A DNA stretch of 64,000 nucleotides from positions 25,732,701 to 25,796,700 of the forward strand of contig CM064512.1 in NCBI GenBank assembly GCA_032716605.1. Direction: 5' to 3'. The number at the start of each line of letters is the position of its first letter. Within the stretch, counting starts at the first letter, position 1. The notes under the pieces are model-generated. The model searched no databases. It saw only the letters and a program-made list of their open reading frames with translations, and had not been told where the DNA came from. This document shows positions 53,530 through 64,000 of the stretch, piece after piece. Position numbers and translations under genes: made by a program. The stretch is from Paralithodes platypus (lineage: Eukaryota > Arthropoda > Malacostraca > Decapoda > Lithodidae).

Positions 53530-56500
53530 CCATAAAAACCGATTTTTTTAAAAACCCGAGCCTGGCTCGGATTTCACGGTCACGGGGTGGAGTGGGTAAT
53601 AGCCTATGTTATAAAAAATAGTCAACTTTGAGGAGACATTAGCCTAACCTAACAACCTTACCTAACCTATCCTAGTATTATGGGTGGGGGCTGCCCCCAC
53701 ACCCCTGCTGGTTGGGTAAAACTGCTAACGGTAGAAATCCAGTTGGGTGGAGCGAGTAATATCCTATGGTATGTTATAAAAATAAAGTCAACTTTGAGAA
53801 GACATTAGCCTAACCTAACTACCTTACCGAACCTATCCTAGTATTATGAGTGGGGCTTGCCGCCCCCACACCCCTGCTAGTTGGCTAACAGTGCATAGTA
53901 TTATGGGACATACCTTACTCCGGCAACGAGTGTCAGCGAGAGGTTCACAACAATAACTAACCAAAGAACCTAACCTAACCTAGACCCAGTACATGGGATA
54001 CAAAGCTAGCCCTCACCTAACACCTAGTATACAGTATGTCACTAGTACCCAGTAAGTGGGATACAATAGTAACCCTCACCTAACACCTAGTATACAGTAT
54101 GTCACTAGTACCCAGTAAGTGGGATACAATAGTAACCCTCACCTAACACCTAGTATACAGTATGTCACTAGTACCCAGTAAGTGGGATACAATAGTAACC
54201 CTCGCCTAACACCTAGTATACAGTATGTCACTAGTACCCAGTAAGTGGGATACAATAGTAACCCTCACCTAACACCTAGTATACAGTATGTCACTAGTAC
54301 CCAGTAAGTGGGATACAATAGTAACCCTCACCTAACACCTAGTATAGAGTATGTCACTAGTACCCAGTAAGTGGGATACAATAGTAACCCTCACCTAACA
54401 CCTAGTATACAGTATGTCACTAGTACCCAGTAAGTGGGATACAATAGTAACCTCACCTAACACCTAGTATACAGTATGTCACTAGTACCCAGTAAGTGGG
54501 ATACAATAGTAACCCTCACCTAACACCTAGTATACAGTATGTCACTAGTACCCAGTAAGTGGGATACAATAGTAACCCTCACCTAACACCTAGTATACAG
54601 TATGTCACTAGTACCCAGTAAGTGGGATACAATAGTAACCCTCGCCTAACACCTAGTATACAGTATGTCACTAGTACCCAGTAAGTGGGATACAATAGTA
54701 ACCCTCACCTAACACCTAGTATACAGTATGTCACTAGTACCCAGTAAGTGGGATACAATAGTAACCCTCACCTAACACCTAGTATACAGTATGTCACTAG
54801 TACCTAGTAAGTTGGATACAATAGTAACCCTCACCTAACACCTAGTATACAGTATGTCACTAGTACCCAGTAAGTGGGATACAATAGTAACCCTCACCTA
54901 ACACCTAGTATACAGTATGTCACTAGTACCCAGTAAGTGGGATACAATAGTAACCCTCACCTAACACCTAGTATACAGTATGTCACTAGTACCCAGTAAG
55001 TGGGATACAATAGTAACCCTCACCTAACACCTAGTATACAGTATGTCACTAGTACCCAGTAAGTGGGATACAATAGTAACCCTCACCTAACACCTAGTAT
55101 ACAGTATGTCACTAGTACCCAGTAAGTGGGATACAATAGTAACCCTCACCTAACACCTAGTATACAGTATGTCACTAGTACCCAGTAAGTGGGATACAAT
55201 AGTAACCCTCACCTAACACCTAGTATACAGTATGTCACTAGTACCCAGTAAGTGGGATACAATAGTAACCCTCACCTAACACCTAGTATACAGTATGTCA
55301 CTAGTACCCAGTAAGTGGGATACAATAGTAACCTTCACCTAACACCTAGTATACAGTATGTCACTAGTAACCAGTAAGTGGGATACAATAGTAACCCTCG
55401 CCTAACACCTAGTATACAGTATGTCACTAGTACCTAGTAAGTGGGATACAATAGTAACCTTCACCTAACACCTAGTATACAGTATGTCACTAGTACCCAG
55501 TAAGTTGGATACAATAGTAACCCTTGCCTAACACCTAGTATACAGTATGTCACTAGTACCCAGTAAGTTGGATACAATAGTAACCCTCACCTAACACCTA
55601 GTATACAGTATGTCACTAGTACCTAGTAAGTGGGATACAATAGTAACCCTCACCTAACACCTAGTATAGAGTATGTCACTAGTACCCAGTAAGGGGGATA
55701 CAATAGTAACCCTCACCTAACACCTAGTATACAGTATGTCACTAGTACCCAGTGGGATACAATAGTAACCCTCACCTAACACCTAGTATACAGTATGTCA
55801 CTAGTACCCAGTAAGTTGGATACAATAGTAACCCTCGCCTAACACCTAGTATACAGTATGTCACTAGTACCCAGTAAGTGGGATACAATAGTAGCCCTCA
55901 CCTAACACCTAGTATAGAGTATGTCACTAGTACCCAGTAAGTGGGATACAATAGTAACCCTCACCTAACACCTAGTATACAGTATGTCACTAGTACCCAG
56001 TAAGTGGGATACAATAGTAACCCTCACCCAACACCTAGTATACAGTATGTCACTAGTACCCAGTAAGTGGGATACAATAGTAACCTCACCTAACACCTAG
56101 TATACAGTATGTCACTAGTACCTAGTAAGTGGGATACAATAGATACAATAGTAACCCTCACCTAACACCTAGTATAGAGTATGTCACTAGTACCCAGTAA
56201 GTGGGATACAATAGTAACCCTCACCTAACACCTAGTATACAGTATGTCACTAGTACCCAGTAAGTGGGATACAATAGTAACCCTCACCTAACACCTAGTA
56301 TACAGTATGTCACTAGTACCCAGTTCGTGGGATACAAAATTAGCCCTCACCTAACACCTAGTATAATGTCCCTAGTACCCAGTATGTGGAATGCAAAAGT
56401 AGCCCTCAGCTAACACCTAGTATACAGTATGTCACTAGTACCTGGTACGGTATCTGGACACTTCGAGCGAATTAATATTAGAGTGTAGGCGCATTCGCGT

Positions 56501-56915
56501 GAATTAATAATGAATTCGCACGAAGACGCATACGAGCGAATTGTTATGGTTTCTATTATATTTACGAAAAGGGCAGGTATTGAATACTATTATCTTGGAT
56601 AGCATAACGGTATCATACACATACAAAAGTAAGTGTCACCTAACACCTAGTATATGACAGTATTACAAAAGTTGAGGGATAGAGCTCTCCTGTTGACGAA
56701 AAAATGGCGTCGCTGAAAGCTGCGCCATCTATAAGAGAGTATTTACAACCGTTTTACGGTAGGCAGACATTATTGGTAGACATTGTTACGGGTTTTTTAA
56801 TAGGTTTTGCTGAGGGTTGAAACTAATGTTAATATGATGTTTAGAGCATTATAGATTCCATATCTGTCTTAAAATATGTAAAAACAAATCGTGACATAAA
56901 AATGGAGTTATACTG
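53530..56915. mobile_element. hAT-like family relic containing the 63-bp satellite
   Basis: The left part has AAACCCGAGCCTGGCTCGGA (compare 30820-31050) and two tandem copies, about 170 bp apart, of the CATTAGCCTAACCTAACAAC...CCCCCACACCCCTGC module. The right part, 56660-56915, aligns with 32235-32487 (GATAGAGCTCTCC, GAAAAAATGGCGTC, CAACCGTTTTACGGTAGG, AATGGAGTTATACT). The satellite occupies the middle. The left terminus is missing or unrecognised. Confidence 0.6.
53985..56450. repeat. 63-bp satellite, about 39 units
   Basis: The unit is ACACCTAGTATACAGTATG, TCACTAGTACCCAGTAAGTG, GGATACAATAGTAACCCTC, ACCTA. The interior is almost identical unit to unit, with recurring variants (AAGTTGG, TAGAGTATG, CTCGCC). 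The edges are more diverged. Rare length variants occur (about 54449, 55755 and 56139). Stops in all frames exclude a protein. Confidence 0.97.
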
Positions 56916-57414
56916 AAATGTTAGGGCCAAGATCAAACTGGGTAGGCTCAGGAATCGTTTGTTGGGGGTGGAGTTGGCAAGGTAATTATGGAGGATTCAC
57001 ACGATCAAATTTGTCCGGGTTCTTTTCTCATCAACTCTGGTGACATGTCTAGTTGTTTCCGAATTATAGTCTAATTAATCTAATGACAAATTATCTTTAC
57101 TCACTGTTGCGAGGGATTAGCCTTATACCAGGCTCGTGGCTACGGGGACCGTCTATTGAAAGGAGGAAAGTAAATGTACTGTACATTATCCGCCATCCAT
57201 ATATTGACTCTTTCACCGTATAATAAAGACATTTCAAAGTTATAATAAGTTAGCGATAATATAAAGATATGATAGATTAACGAACTTACTTGATGTTTTT
57301 AGACGTAGTGCAGCATAACGCCAACCTCAAAGCTTCCCTATACCTTCCTACCTCTGGCCAGCGGCAAAAACGTATGGACGCCTATCCTAGGTCAGCGAAG
57401 CTGGTTTTTTCTAT
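56916..57414. other. no gene recognised
   Basis: Mixed-composition sequence with no frame, repeat or motif recognised. Confidence 0.45.
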
Positions 57415-57491
57415 GTGAATGAGGGAGGCAAAAGGCATTGCTGCCTGCAACGTGTGCCTCCCCCAGATTTCAAAGAATGACAGGGCCGAAA

Positions 57492-58466
57492 TCAAGGGAC
57501 GGTCGAGCTAAAATGCCTGGACACACGGAGTTTGAAGCAATTTAAGTCATAGGAGGAGGGAAAGACTGATTTTGGGAGAGAGTTCCAGAGCTCAGCAGTT
57601 GAATAGAAGAAAGTCTGAGAATAGCATTTCACTCTTGGGTTGGAGAGTTGCACAGAGTAGGGGTGGGATTGTGTTGCAAGGCGTGTACTACGTACCCTAC
57701 ATAGAGTAGGTGGTATACACTGGGAAAGCTCCGAGGAACACTGATTTTTGTAGTAGCGATAGAATAGCGAGAGAGATGCAACATTGCGGCAAAGAGAGAG
57801 AGATTGGAGAGAGTTGGTGAGCGGACGGGAGTTAATGATACGAAAGGCTTTCCTTTCTACTTTATCTAGGAGTGCAGTGTGAGAGGATCTTCCCCACACA
57901 TGTGAACAATACTCAATACAAGGACGCACTGTGCCCCTGTACAGAGCAAGAAGCTGCGCAGGGGTAAAGAACCCCTTGAGGCGGTTGAGCACACCCATCT
58001 TCTGGGAGGCTGCCTTAGCGATACTGGTAATATGGTCTTTCCAAGTGAGAGCAGAAGAAAAAGAGACACCAAGAACATTGAGGGAAGATGAAGGGTTGAT
58101 TTTTGTATTGTTGAAGAATAAGGGATAGTCCTCTGGTGGTTCCTGACGGGTAGTAAGATGGATAAATTGAGTTTTGGAAGCATTAAATGCAACAAGGTTT
58201 TCTCTACCCCAATTAGAAATAGTAGTTAGATCAGAAGATAAGCATTTTATGGCTTCATTACGTTTACTTTTAAGGGACTGCTGGCTGGGTCGTTCAGGAA
58301 AACTAATTGAGTGGTGTAAAGTAGAGCCGTCTGCATATGAATAGATGGAACTGGATGTACAGTTGAGAAGATCATTTAAGAAAATTAGAAAGAGAATAGG
58401 AGATAGGACAGAACCCTGAGGAACACTGGAGTTGATAGGATGAGGAAATGAGCGATGGCCGTCCAC
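57492..58466 (-). pseudogene. LINE reverse transcriptase, C-terminal 324 codons, YADG mutant
   Basis: A long open frame starts in the palm (SSVPQGSVLSPILFLIFLND) and has YSYADGSTLHHS where copies of this family read YADD; the second catalytic Asp is Gly. It continues with NVLGVSFSSALTWKDH, RPCIEYCSHVWG, RNVASLSLFYRYY and STAELWNSLP to the stop at 57492. The upstream frame is shifted at about 58470 and then broken by the MITE. It is catalytically dead even if expressed. Confidence 0.87.
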
Positions 58467-58690
58467 AACCGTAGCTATGGAACGGCCGGAAAGGAAATTA
58501 GAGACAAAGGCACAGATGGAGGGACAGAAACCGAAGGAGTGCAGTTTGGAAATTAAAGATTTGTGCCAGACTCTATCGAAGACCTTCGATATGTCTAGTG
58601 CAACAAAAGAAATCTCACCGAAGTCCCGAAAGTTGGATGACCAAGAGTTAGTAAGATATGAAAGAAGATCACCAGTAGAACGTCCCTTAA

Positions 58691-59172
58691 CCCCTTAAGA
58701 GCGGGTGGTAGGGTATTTTACACCATGCCGCCCAGCGTTTTTTTTTTTACCCTAAATAGGGTTGTTTCCGTGCTCATTTTCATGCATAAACGAGACCCAG
58801 AGAGTAAAACAAGTATCTATCCCTGAAAGGGCGTAAACAGAGCTTTCAAATGACACCCGAACCATCCTTCTACGACCACTGGTTCTCTTGCAACGATCGT
58901 GCAACACGAGTGCAAAAACCCTAAAATAAGGTAATTTCCTTACATAATTCCCTGTGTAGCGAGTGAGAGAGGGTGGAGGAGGGTGGAATACAGCTCAGTA
59001 CACCCACGGCGGTGGTGGGGAGCGGTCATGAGGTTACTACGCTCGTCCCACTGCTCCGCTCTCTCTCAGAGCAACATTACGTGCTGAAAATTGCACTCGA
59101 CATATGTGGTGCACCGCCACATAGTCCACATTTATTTAACTCGACATATGTCACGCGCCGCATGTTAAGGGG
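58691..59172. mobile_element. 482-bp TTAA MITE inside LINE copy 3
   Basis: Ends CCCCTTAAGAGCGGG and CCGCATGTTAAGGGG are mirrored. TTAA precedes the left end (58687-58690) and TAA follows the right (59173-59175), compared with a single CTTAAGG in copies 1 and 2. The interior aligns in reverse with 45262-45738 (GACCCAGAGAGTAAAACAAG, CAAATGACACCCGA). The missing T makes the duplication read as TAA, so a 3-bp PIF/Harbinger target is possible. Confidence 0.85.
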
Positions 59173-59301
59173 TAAGGAAGCCATACCTGGCGATCTGAGA
59201 GCAGATTATGAGAAGGGAAATGCTTAAGAAATTTCGAAGCAAGAATAGTTTCAAAAACTTTTAGAGATACAAGAGATGAGAGCAATTGGACGATAGTTGG
59301 T

Positions 59302-62300
59302 ATATTATATGCTAAGTTCAGAGCCTTGTAACTTTAGAGTCACGTAAGTTATATTAAATATTAATTGTTGATAATAATGGTGGTATTATTCCGAGTAGTA
59401 TTCACTGACTCACTGTTAATGTAATGTTATCCGTATGGCTGTAAAGTAGCAACTTATTCCTACCGTGCTTGTCTGCTAGTAATTCAGCTCCGATCATTTT
59501 GACATACGTCGAAATATTGTGAAAATATATGGCTGAAAAAGAGCCCTTAATTATAAGTTCTAAGCCCAATTTGAACACTAGCGATTCATTATCAATAATA
59601 ATTACGGTAGTTTAGTTTTCGTTACCGTAAGAGTATTTCCGACATACAGTAGGTAATATTATACAATGTACTTCAACTAATCTATACTAATAAACCCAGA
59701 TTATATACAACTATTTACATATTCACACAACTGATTAAGCTCAATACGGTCGTCGAATGCTTCAATGGCTTCATATGTCTCATATGCATAATTTTCCTCA
59801 TATAATATATGTATTAGCAATATACTGGCTCTCTATTTATCCATTGCCCGACGCCTCAATCCTAGTGAGGGGGTGGCCACGAACAAATCACTCACAGGTT
59901 TCTAAGTCACCTGTTCTGTGGGATAATAATTATTTCCCACACAGCTAGCTATTTTCATCTTAAGTTAGTATTTATGCTGATACCTATGATAAATGAGTTC
60001 CAAAATGCTGCAAGAAAAAATAAACCATAAAACTCGTTCCTAAAGTGAGGTAAAGTGCTCGTGTGACTCTGCCCTAAGGTGAGTTAGAGGCAGTGAACAC
60101 ACACACACACACAGTACAATGCTAAGCAAAGACAGAAAATGCTGATATTTGATGGCTGAAAAATACATCTTACCTTCGGCTACGGTATATCATATCATAT
60201 CTGTATATCTTCTTCTGGATTCCAGTATGAATGACATTATTCCTATTTATTCTTACTAATTTCAGGCTATCTTTTTCAAAATAGTTAAGACTTCGAATAG
60301 TCAAGACGGATAAAACTACCTCGAGTATCTTCTTCTGTAAATTATATCTTGATGTTTTATTTTGTCTGTCATCAGACGATTGTTATGACCGGCACTACGA
60401 AATAAACAAGGGCACTTAATATTGGACTAGATGATAGGCTATAATTATTTGCATCAACGGTACGGTACGCTAATTCCAAACCCTCGAACTATTACGCCGG
60501 TGAACAAAACACTTAAACCCTCCAGAGCTAATCTACTGGATAACGGGGTATCAATTAACTGGGTTTTAGTGCACTTCTACAAAGGCATTCCGGTGACGGC
60601 AAAGCCTACTAACAACAGGAGTACTTTACGTTAATAAAATGCTCTCAAGTAATAACAATGCTTAAATAAACTATAACAAGATTTAATAAAGAAGTATATG
60701 CTTACGTTAACTTTAGTGTGAGTCTGTACTCAACACTAAACTCTTCAATGCTCTATGAAAACACCGGAAGTCTAGTCCTACAGCAAACAGATATGGAATC
60801 TTCTGAAAACGTCTGATGCTCTAAGATGCTCGTCAAATATAGAACAGAAATAATGCAGGGGCAGGACACCAAAGCGTGTATCTTAAATACACCAATAAGT
60901 AGGATACATAATTTATATATAAAACAAGGGAGTGCAAAAACTCTGTGACAGCACTAATAATAGCCACTCAAAACAGTACTTCCTTAGCCAAAGTAACAGC
61001 CATACTGGGTTGTGCACCAAGCATCAAGATAGGCTAAAACAATACGTGAATAAGTCCTAAAGCATACACAGTTAAAGTTAATAAACACAATGCTGTCTTT
61101 ATTACTAATAAAGTCTAGCAGCGGCATAAAAGGTACCAGGAGGCTAGGCAGAGCGCAAGCATGCTCGTAGCCTACTGTCTCCCCTTGAACAGATTTCCCT
61201 TATGTTACATTAAGTGACTAGGAGGCTCTCTTGGTAAGTCCAGATCTCAAGTATCTGGTCTTGCCCTGGCGCTCCACAAAGGTCAACAAAATGAGGTAGC
61301 AAGTATATGAGCAAGAGTAGGCAAAAATCCTTCGCTTGTATACTGCTACACTCGCACAGGAAAACTATGCACAAAGGTTACAGGCACCTAGCTCCGTCGA
61401 ATTCGTACAGGCTCTGACTTGCCATGTACATAACTCAGACAACGACTAAAGATACCCTCCACTGTCTAGCATTAAATAGCAACAAAGAACAACTCAATAA
61501 TTAGAAGCACCCAATGATAATATGACTCCATGTGACTATGACTAATAATCCCTAAAGCTAGTGCAAAACATATATGTGAGAACTGGTGCTGGTAATACGA
61601 CTGGCCGACTATGGAAGTCGTATGCAGAACCAGAAGGGATAAGTAATTGAATAAAGATGAGAAGTATTGGAAAAGAAGAAGTTCAGAGAGAGAAACAGTA
61701 GTACAGGGGGTTAGATTGGGGACAGAATGCAAGGGACGTCTAGGACCAAGCACACCATGCCAAGCTCTAAGGAGACACGCAGGCAGGAGCCCCCCCAGCA
61801 CCAACACTAGGACAGCGGCACCCAATCACAGACCACTACGTCATGAAAAGCAAGCGTCCTATGACGCGCCAGGCCCGCCGGCCAATCAAGAGTGTGGGAT
61901 CCTCCGCCCGAGCGAGGAAGGCACACGTACATACACACGCACATAATACAACCTCGCTGCCTCTTTCGTTCTATCTCTCCTTAACTTCACACTACACATC
62001 TTATACTCTATCACTGATATAAAATACTTCCAAGTGTCACAGACAAGAATAAAGACCACCACTGATCTGCCTGTGACAACATGAATACTAAGAAAGAAAG
62101 AACATCATTCTACGATTATTATAGCCCATTTCACTGCCCTGGCGAGCGCTAGCAAGTACGAGCACATTCTGGCAAGCTGGCCAGCGTAACACGATATTAA
62201 TAAGTTTAGGAAAGGCCTCCCATATTCAAAGAGTTAGCTTCTTGCCTACATGTTTCAATACAATTAAAACATTACAGATTATCGAGAATGGTAACCAAGT

Positions 62301-62499
62301 AATCATATGGCAAGTACCAGAAAAGGGACTGAATATGAACCACGTGCCACGCAGACGACTTACTGTACCTGTGCACTGATTCCTGTATACATTTTATGTC
62401 AACTACTATAACCTCAAAAGTCCTACATAATTATTACCAATCGTAATTTATTGAAATACTAACAAGAACCTTCCTTATGCTCTTTTTGGAGTTTGAATG
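59302..62499. other. no gene recognised
   Basis: AT-rich to about 61690; then 61690-61950 is GC-richer with CCAATC at 61823 and GGCCAATCAAGAG at 61881. A (CA)n tract is at 60093-60112. No frame in it has a recognisable domain. Confidence 0.5.
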
Positions 62500-63295
62500 C
62501 TTTTGTAATCTAGTTTCCTTTAATGCACAGAAAACCAAGTACATTCAATTTTATAACGGACAGAATCTCACTGACTCCCATATATTTTGTAATGATGTAA
62601 ATATTCCCACTTCCCCCTAGTATTGACATTCTCGGTGTAACATTAACTACTAACTTGAGCTGGACACATTATGTTAGAAGCATTGCTAAGAATGCCTCTA
62701 AAAAACTGGGACTCCTGTACAGAGTTCGAGAATTCTTCACTGACGAGCAGTTGGCCGTAATATATAAAAGTCATGTGCGTTCTCAGATGGATTACTGTTC
62801 ACCTCTGTGGAGTGGAAGTGGAGTGGTTGCATTGAGGCAGTTGGACAAAATTCAAAATAAAGCTATTAGATTAATCAATAACCCTGCAATCACACAGGAC
62901 CTTCCTACATTATCCATACGAAGAAATGTTGCATCCCTTGCATTATTCTACAGATATTTTCACAGCAATTGTTCCGAGGAACTTGCTTCAATTGTGCCGC
63001 CTCTCCACATCTTTCCCCATAGAACTAGGGCAGCTGAGAGCGCCCATGAATTTACACTTTCTCCTCCACAATGCAGAACTTCTGCTTATCAAAATTCATT
63101 TATCCCTAGAACAACTACTCTTTGGAATTCACTTCCCTCGAGTTGCTTTCCACAAACTTACAATCTACAAAAGTTTAAATCCAGTTGTTACAAACATTTT
63201 ATGAATGGAGGATGCCTTTAGGCACATGGACCTTTTTGTTTTATCTGTGTTTTTCCTTCCTCCATTCATTGTCTCTTTAAAAAAAAAAAAAAAAA
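62500..63295 (+). pseudogene. 5'-truncated Jockey-like LINE with poly(A) tail
   Basis: Plus-strand codons start near 62505 (SFNAQKTKYIQF). A frameshift near 62617 joins SIDILGVTLTTNLSWTH to the frame 62655-63221: SHVRSQMDYCSPLWSG, KIQNKAIRLINN, RRNVASLALFYRYFHSNCSE and TLWNSLPSSCFPQTYNLQ. The 3' UTR is about 55 bp, ending in 16-17 A residues at 63278-63294. It is related to, but clearly distinct from, copies 1-3. Confidence 0.88.
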
Positions 63296-63612
63296 CCCGC
63301 TTTACCAACCTGCTTAGGTTGCTCATTACCAAAGGTTAACTGGCCAGAAGTATCTTAGGAGACTCAGCAACCATTATGGTATGATCATGGATCAGTGCTA
63401 AAAGGACTGTTCCGGGCATCTGTTTCTGTTTATATTCAACCAAGTTCTGTCAGTGGGTCAAATAGCACCATGTTTCGTTTCACTGACGCTTTACAAAACA
63501 TCATATGACACCCATGTGATAAAAAAATAAAATAATACTGTATGTATTATAATTATGTAGGTATGTGGTAGGTTGGATATGATTACACTAGGTTAGGTTA
63601 AGTGAAGCTTGG
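63296..63612. other. no gene recognised
   Basis: Intergenic sequence with one AGGTTAGGTTAAG tract near 63590. Confidence 0.5.
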
Positions 63613-64000
63613 GTGACATTGGTATGCCTTTGCCATAATTCTACATCTGGCAGACGTTATGACATCATGTTATGCCATTGCCAGATTTCTACATCTAGCA
63701 GACATTACTATCTTATTACATCAGATATACATTGCTATCTTGTTTCAACATTTGGTGGACACTACTTTATTCCAACATCTGTCAAACATTACTTCCATAT
63801 TCCATGAGGTGGACAATATTACTGTAATTCAACATTCGGCAGACATTATTACTATATCTCAACATCTGGCAGACATTAGTACCATATTTTTACATCTGGT
63901 AGATATTACTGCTAAATTGCAAGAGCAGGCTGACATTACCAACATATTGCCACATCTGACAGACATTATTGAAATTGCATTATATAACCAAATATAATGT
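63613..64000 (+). repeat. 30-bp minisatellite running out of the window
   Basis: Imperfect units of CAGACATTATTACTATATCTCAACATCTGG type have an exact 30-bp step over at least 63839-63960 and looser spacing before. One frame (63659-63997) is open through the array with a 10-residue period (ADI-TI--HL). It may be coding, but simple periodicity explains the openness. Confidence 0.82.

Larger units (their letters stand above)
57415..59301 (-). mobile_element. Jockey-like LINE copy 3, 5' truncated, hosting a MITE
   Basis: It matches copies 1 and 2 from the 3' end (57415) to within the RT fingers (59301), where similarity stops. The TTAA MITE at 58691-59172 splits it. This copy retains the 420-bp segment deleted in copy 1. 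Confidence 0.9.

Overview
The window is non-bacterial, repeat-dominated animal DNA, most likely from an arthropod and probably a decapod or related malacostracan crustacean. The grounds are dispersed tracts of the arthropod telomere-type repeat TTAGG/CCTAA, frequent AGGCCTA-type motifs, long TA microsatellites broken by CCGG, and a high density of non-LTR retrotransposons and short inverted-repeat DNA transposons. This taxonomic call is an inference. I found no convincing intact host gene, no rRNA, no functional tRNA and no CRISPR. One possible exon of a cellular-type gene lies at 36747-37216. Almost everything that can be named is a mobile element, a broken piece of one, or a satellite.

Layout. 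1-12802: a 96-bp tandem repeat, a 1053-bp element with perfect 27-bp terminal inverted repeats, and two minus-strand copies of one Jockey/I-superfamily LINE (about 3.3 kb when complete). Copy 1 (2552-6165) is interrupted by a CR1-like LINE; copy 2 starts at 9594. Several TTAA-bounded MITEs and a tRNA-derived SINE lie among them. 12803-44111: a block bounded by CACTGTAAA/TTTACAGTG ends, with subterminal tandem arrays on both sides and TA on each flank. It splits LINE copy 2, whose missing 5'-terminal 45 bp reappear at 44112-44156, so I read it as one 31.3-kb CACTA-like insertion. Inside it are a 4.36-kb LINE with an open 889-codon frame (16041-20397) that itself split a TTAA MITE, TTAGG-carrying MITEs (22-23 kb), a CR1-like fragment, and a four-level nest at 27372-34439 (Tigger-like ends, 267-bp satellite, LINE, 8-bp-TSD element). 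It also holds a Tigger remnant with a DDE-domain piece, a mariner-like N-terminus, degraded LINE and Penelope-like reverse transcriptases, and a foldback MITE with an exact TTAA target duplication. 44157-64000: another complete TTAA MITE, a pair of 227-bp direct repeats 3 kb apart, a SINE, a 2.4-kb array of 63-bp units, LINE copy 3 with a TTAA MITE inside it, a 5'-truncated polyadenylated LINE relative, and a 30-bp minisatellite at the end.

How the parts relate. The sequence is best read as layered insertion history. Six insertions can be dated relative to their host copy because the host sequence, frame or target duplication is still readable across the junction: 2808-3547 in LINE copy 1, 12803-44111 in LINE copy 2, 16041-20397 in a MITE, 30600-32486 in a LINE that is itself in a satellite, 40877-41090 in a LINE, and 58691-59172 in LINE copy 3. 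Reverse transcriptases, endonucleases and transposase pieces are identified from motifs read by eye. Superfamily names resting only on target-site length and terminal bases are inference.
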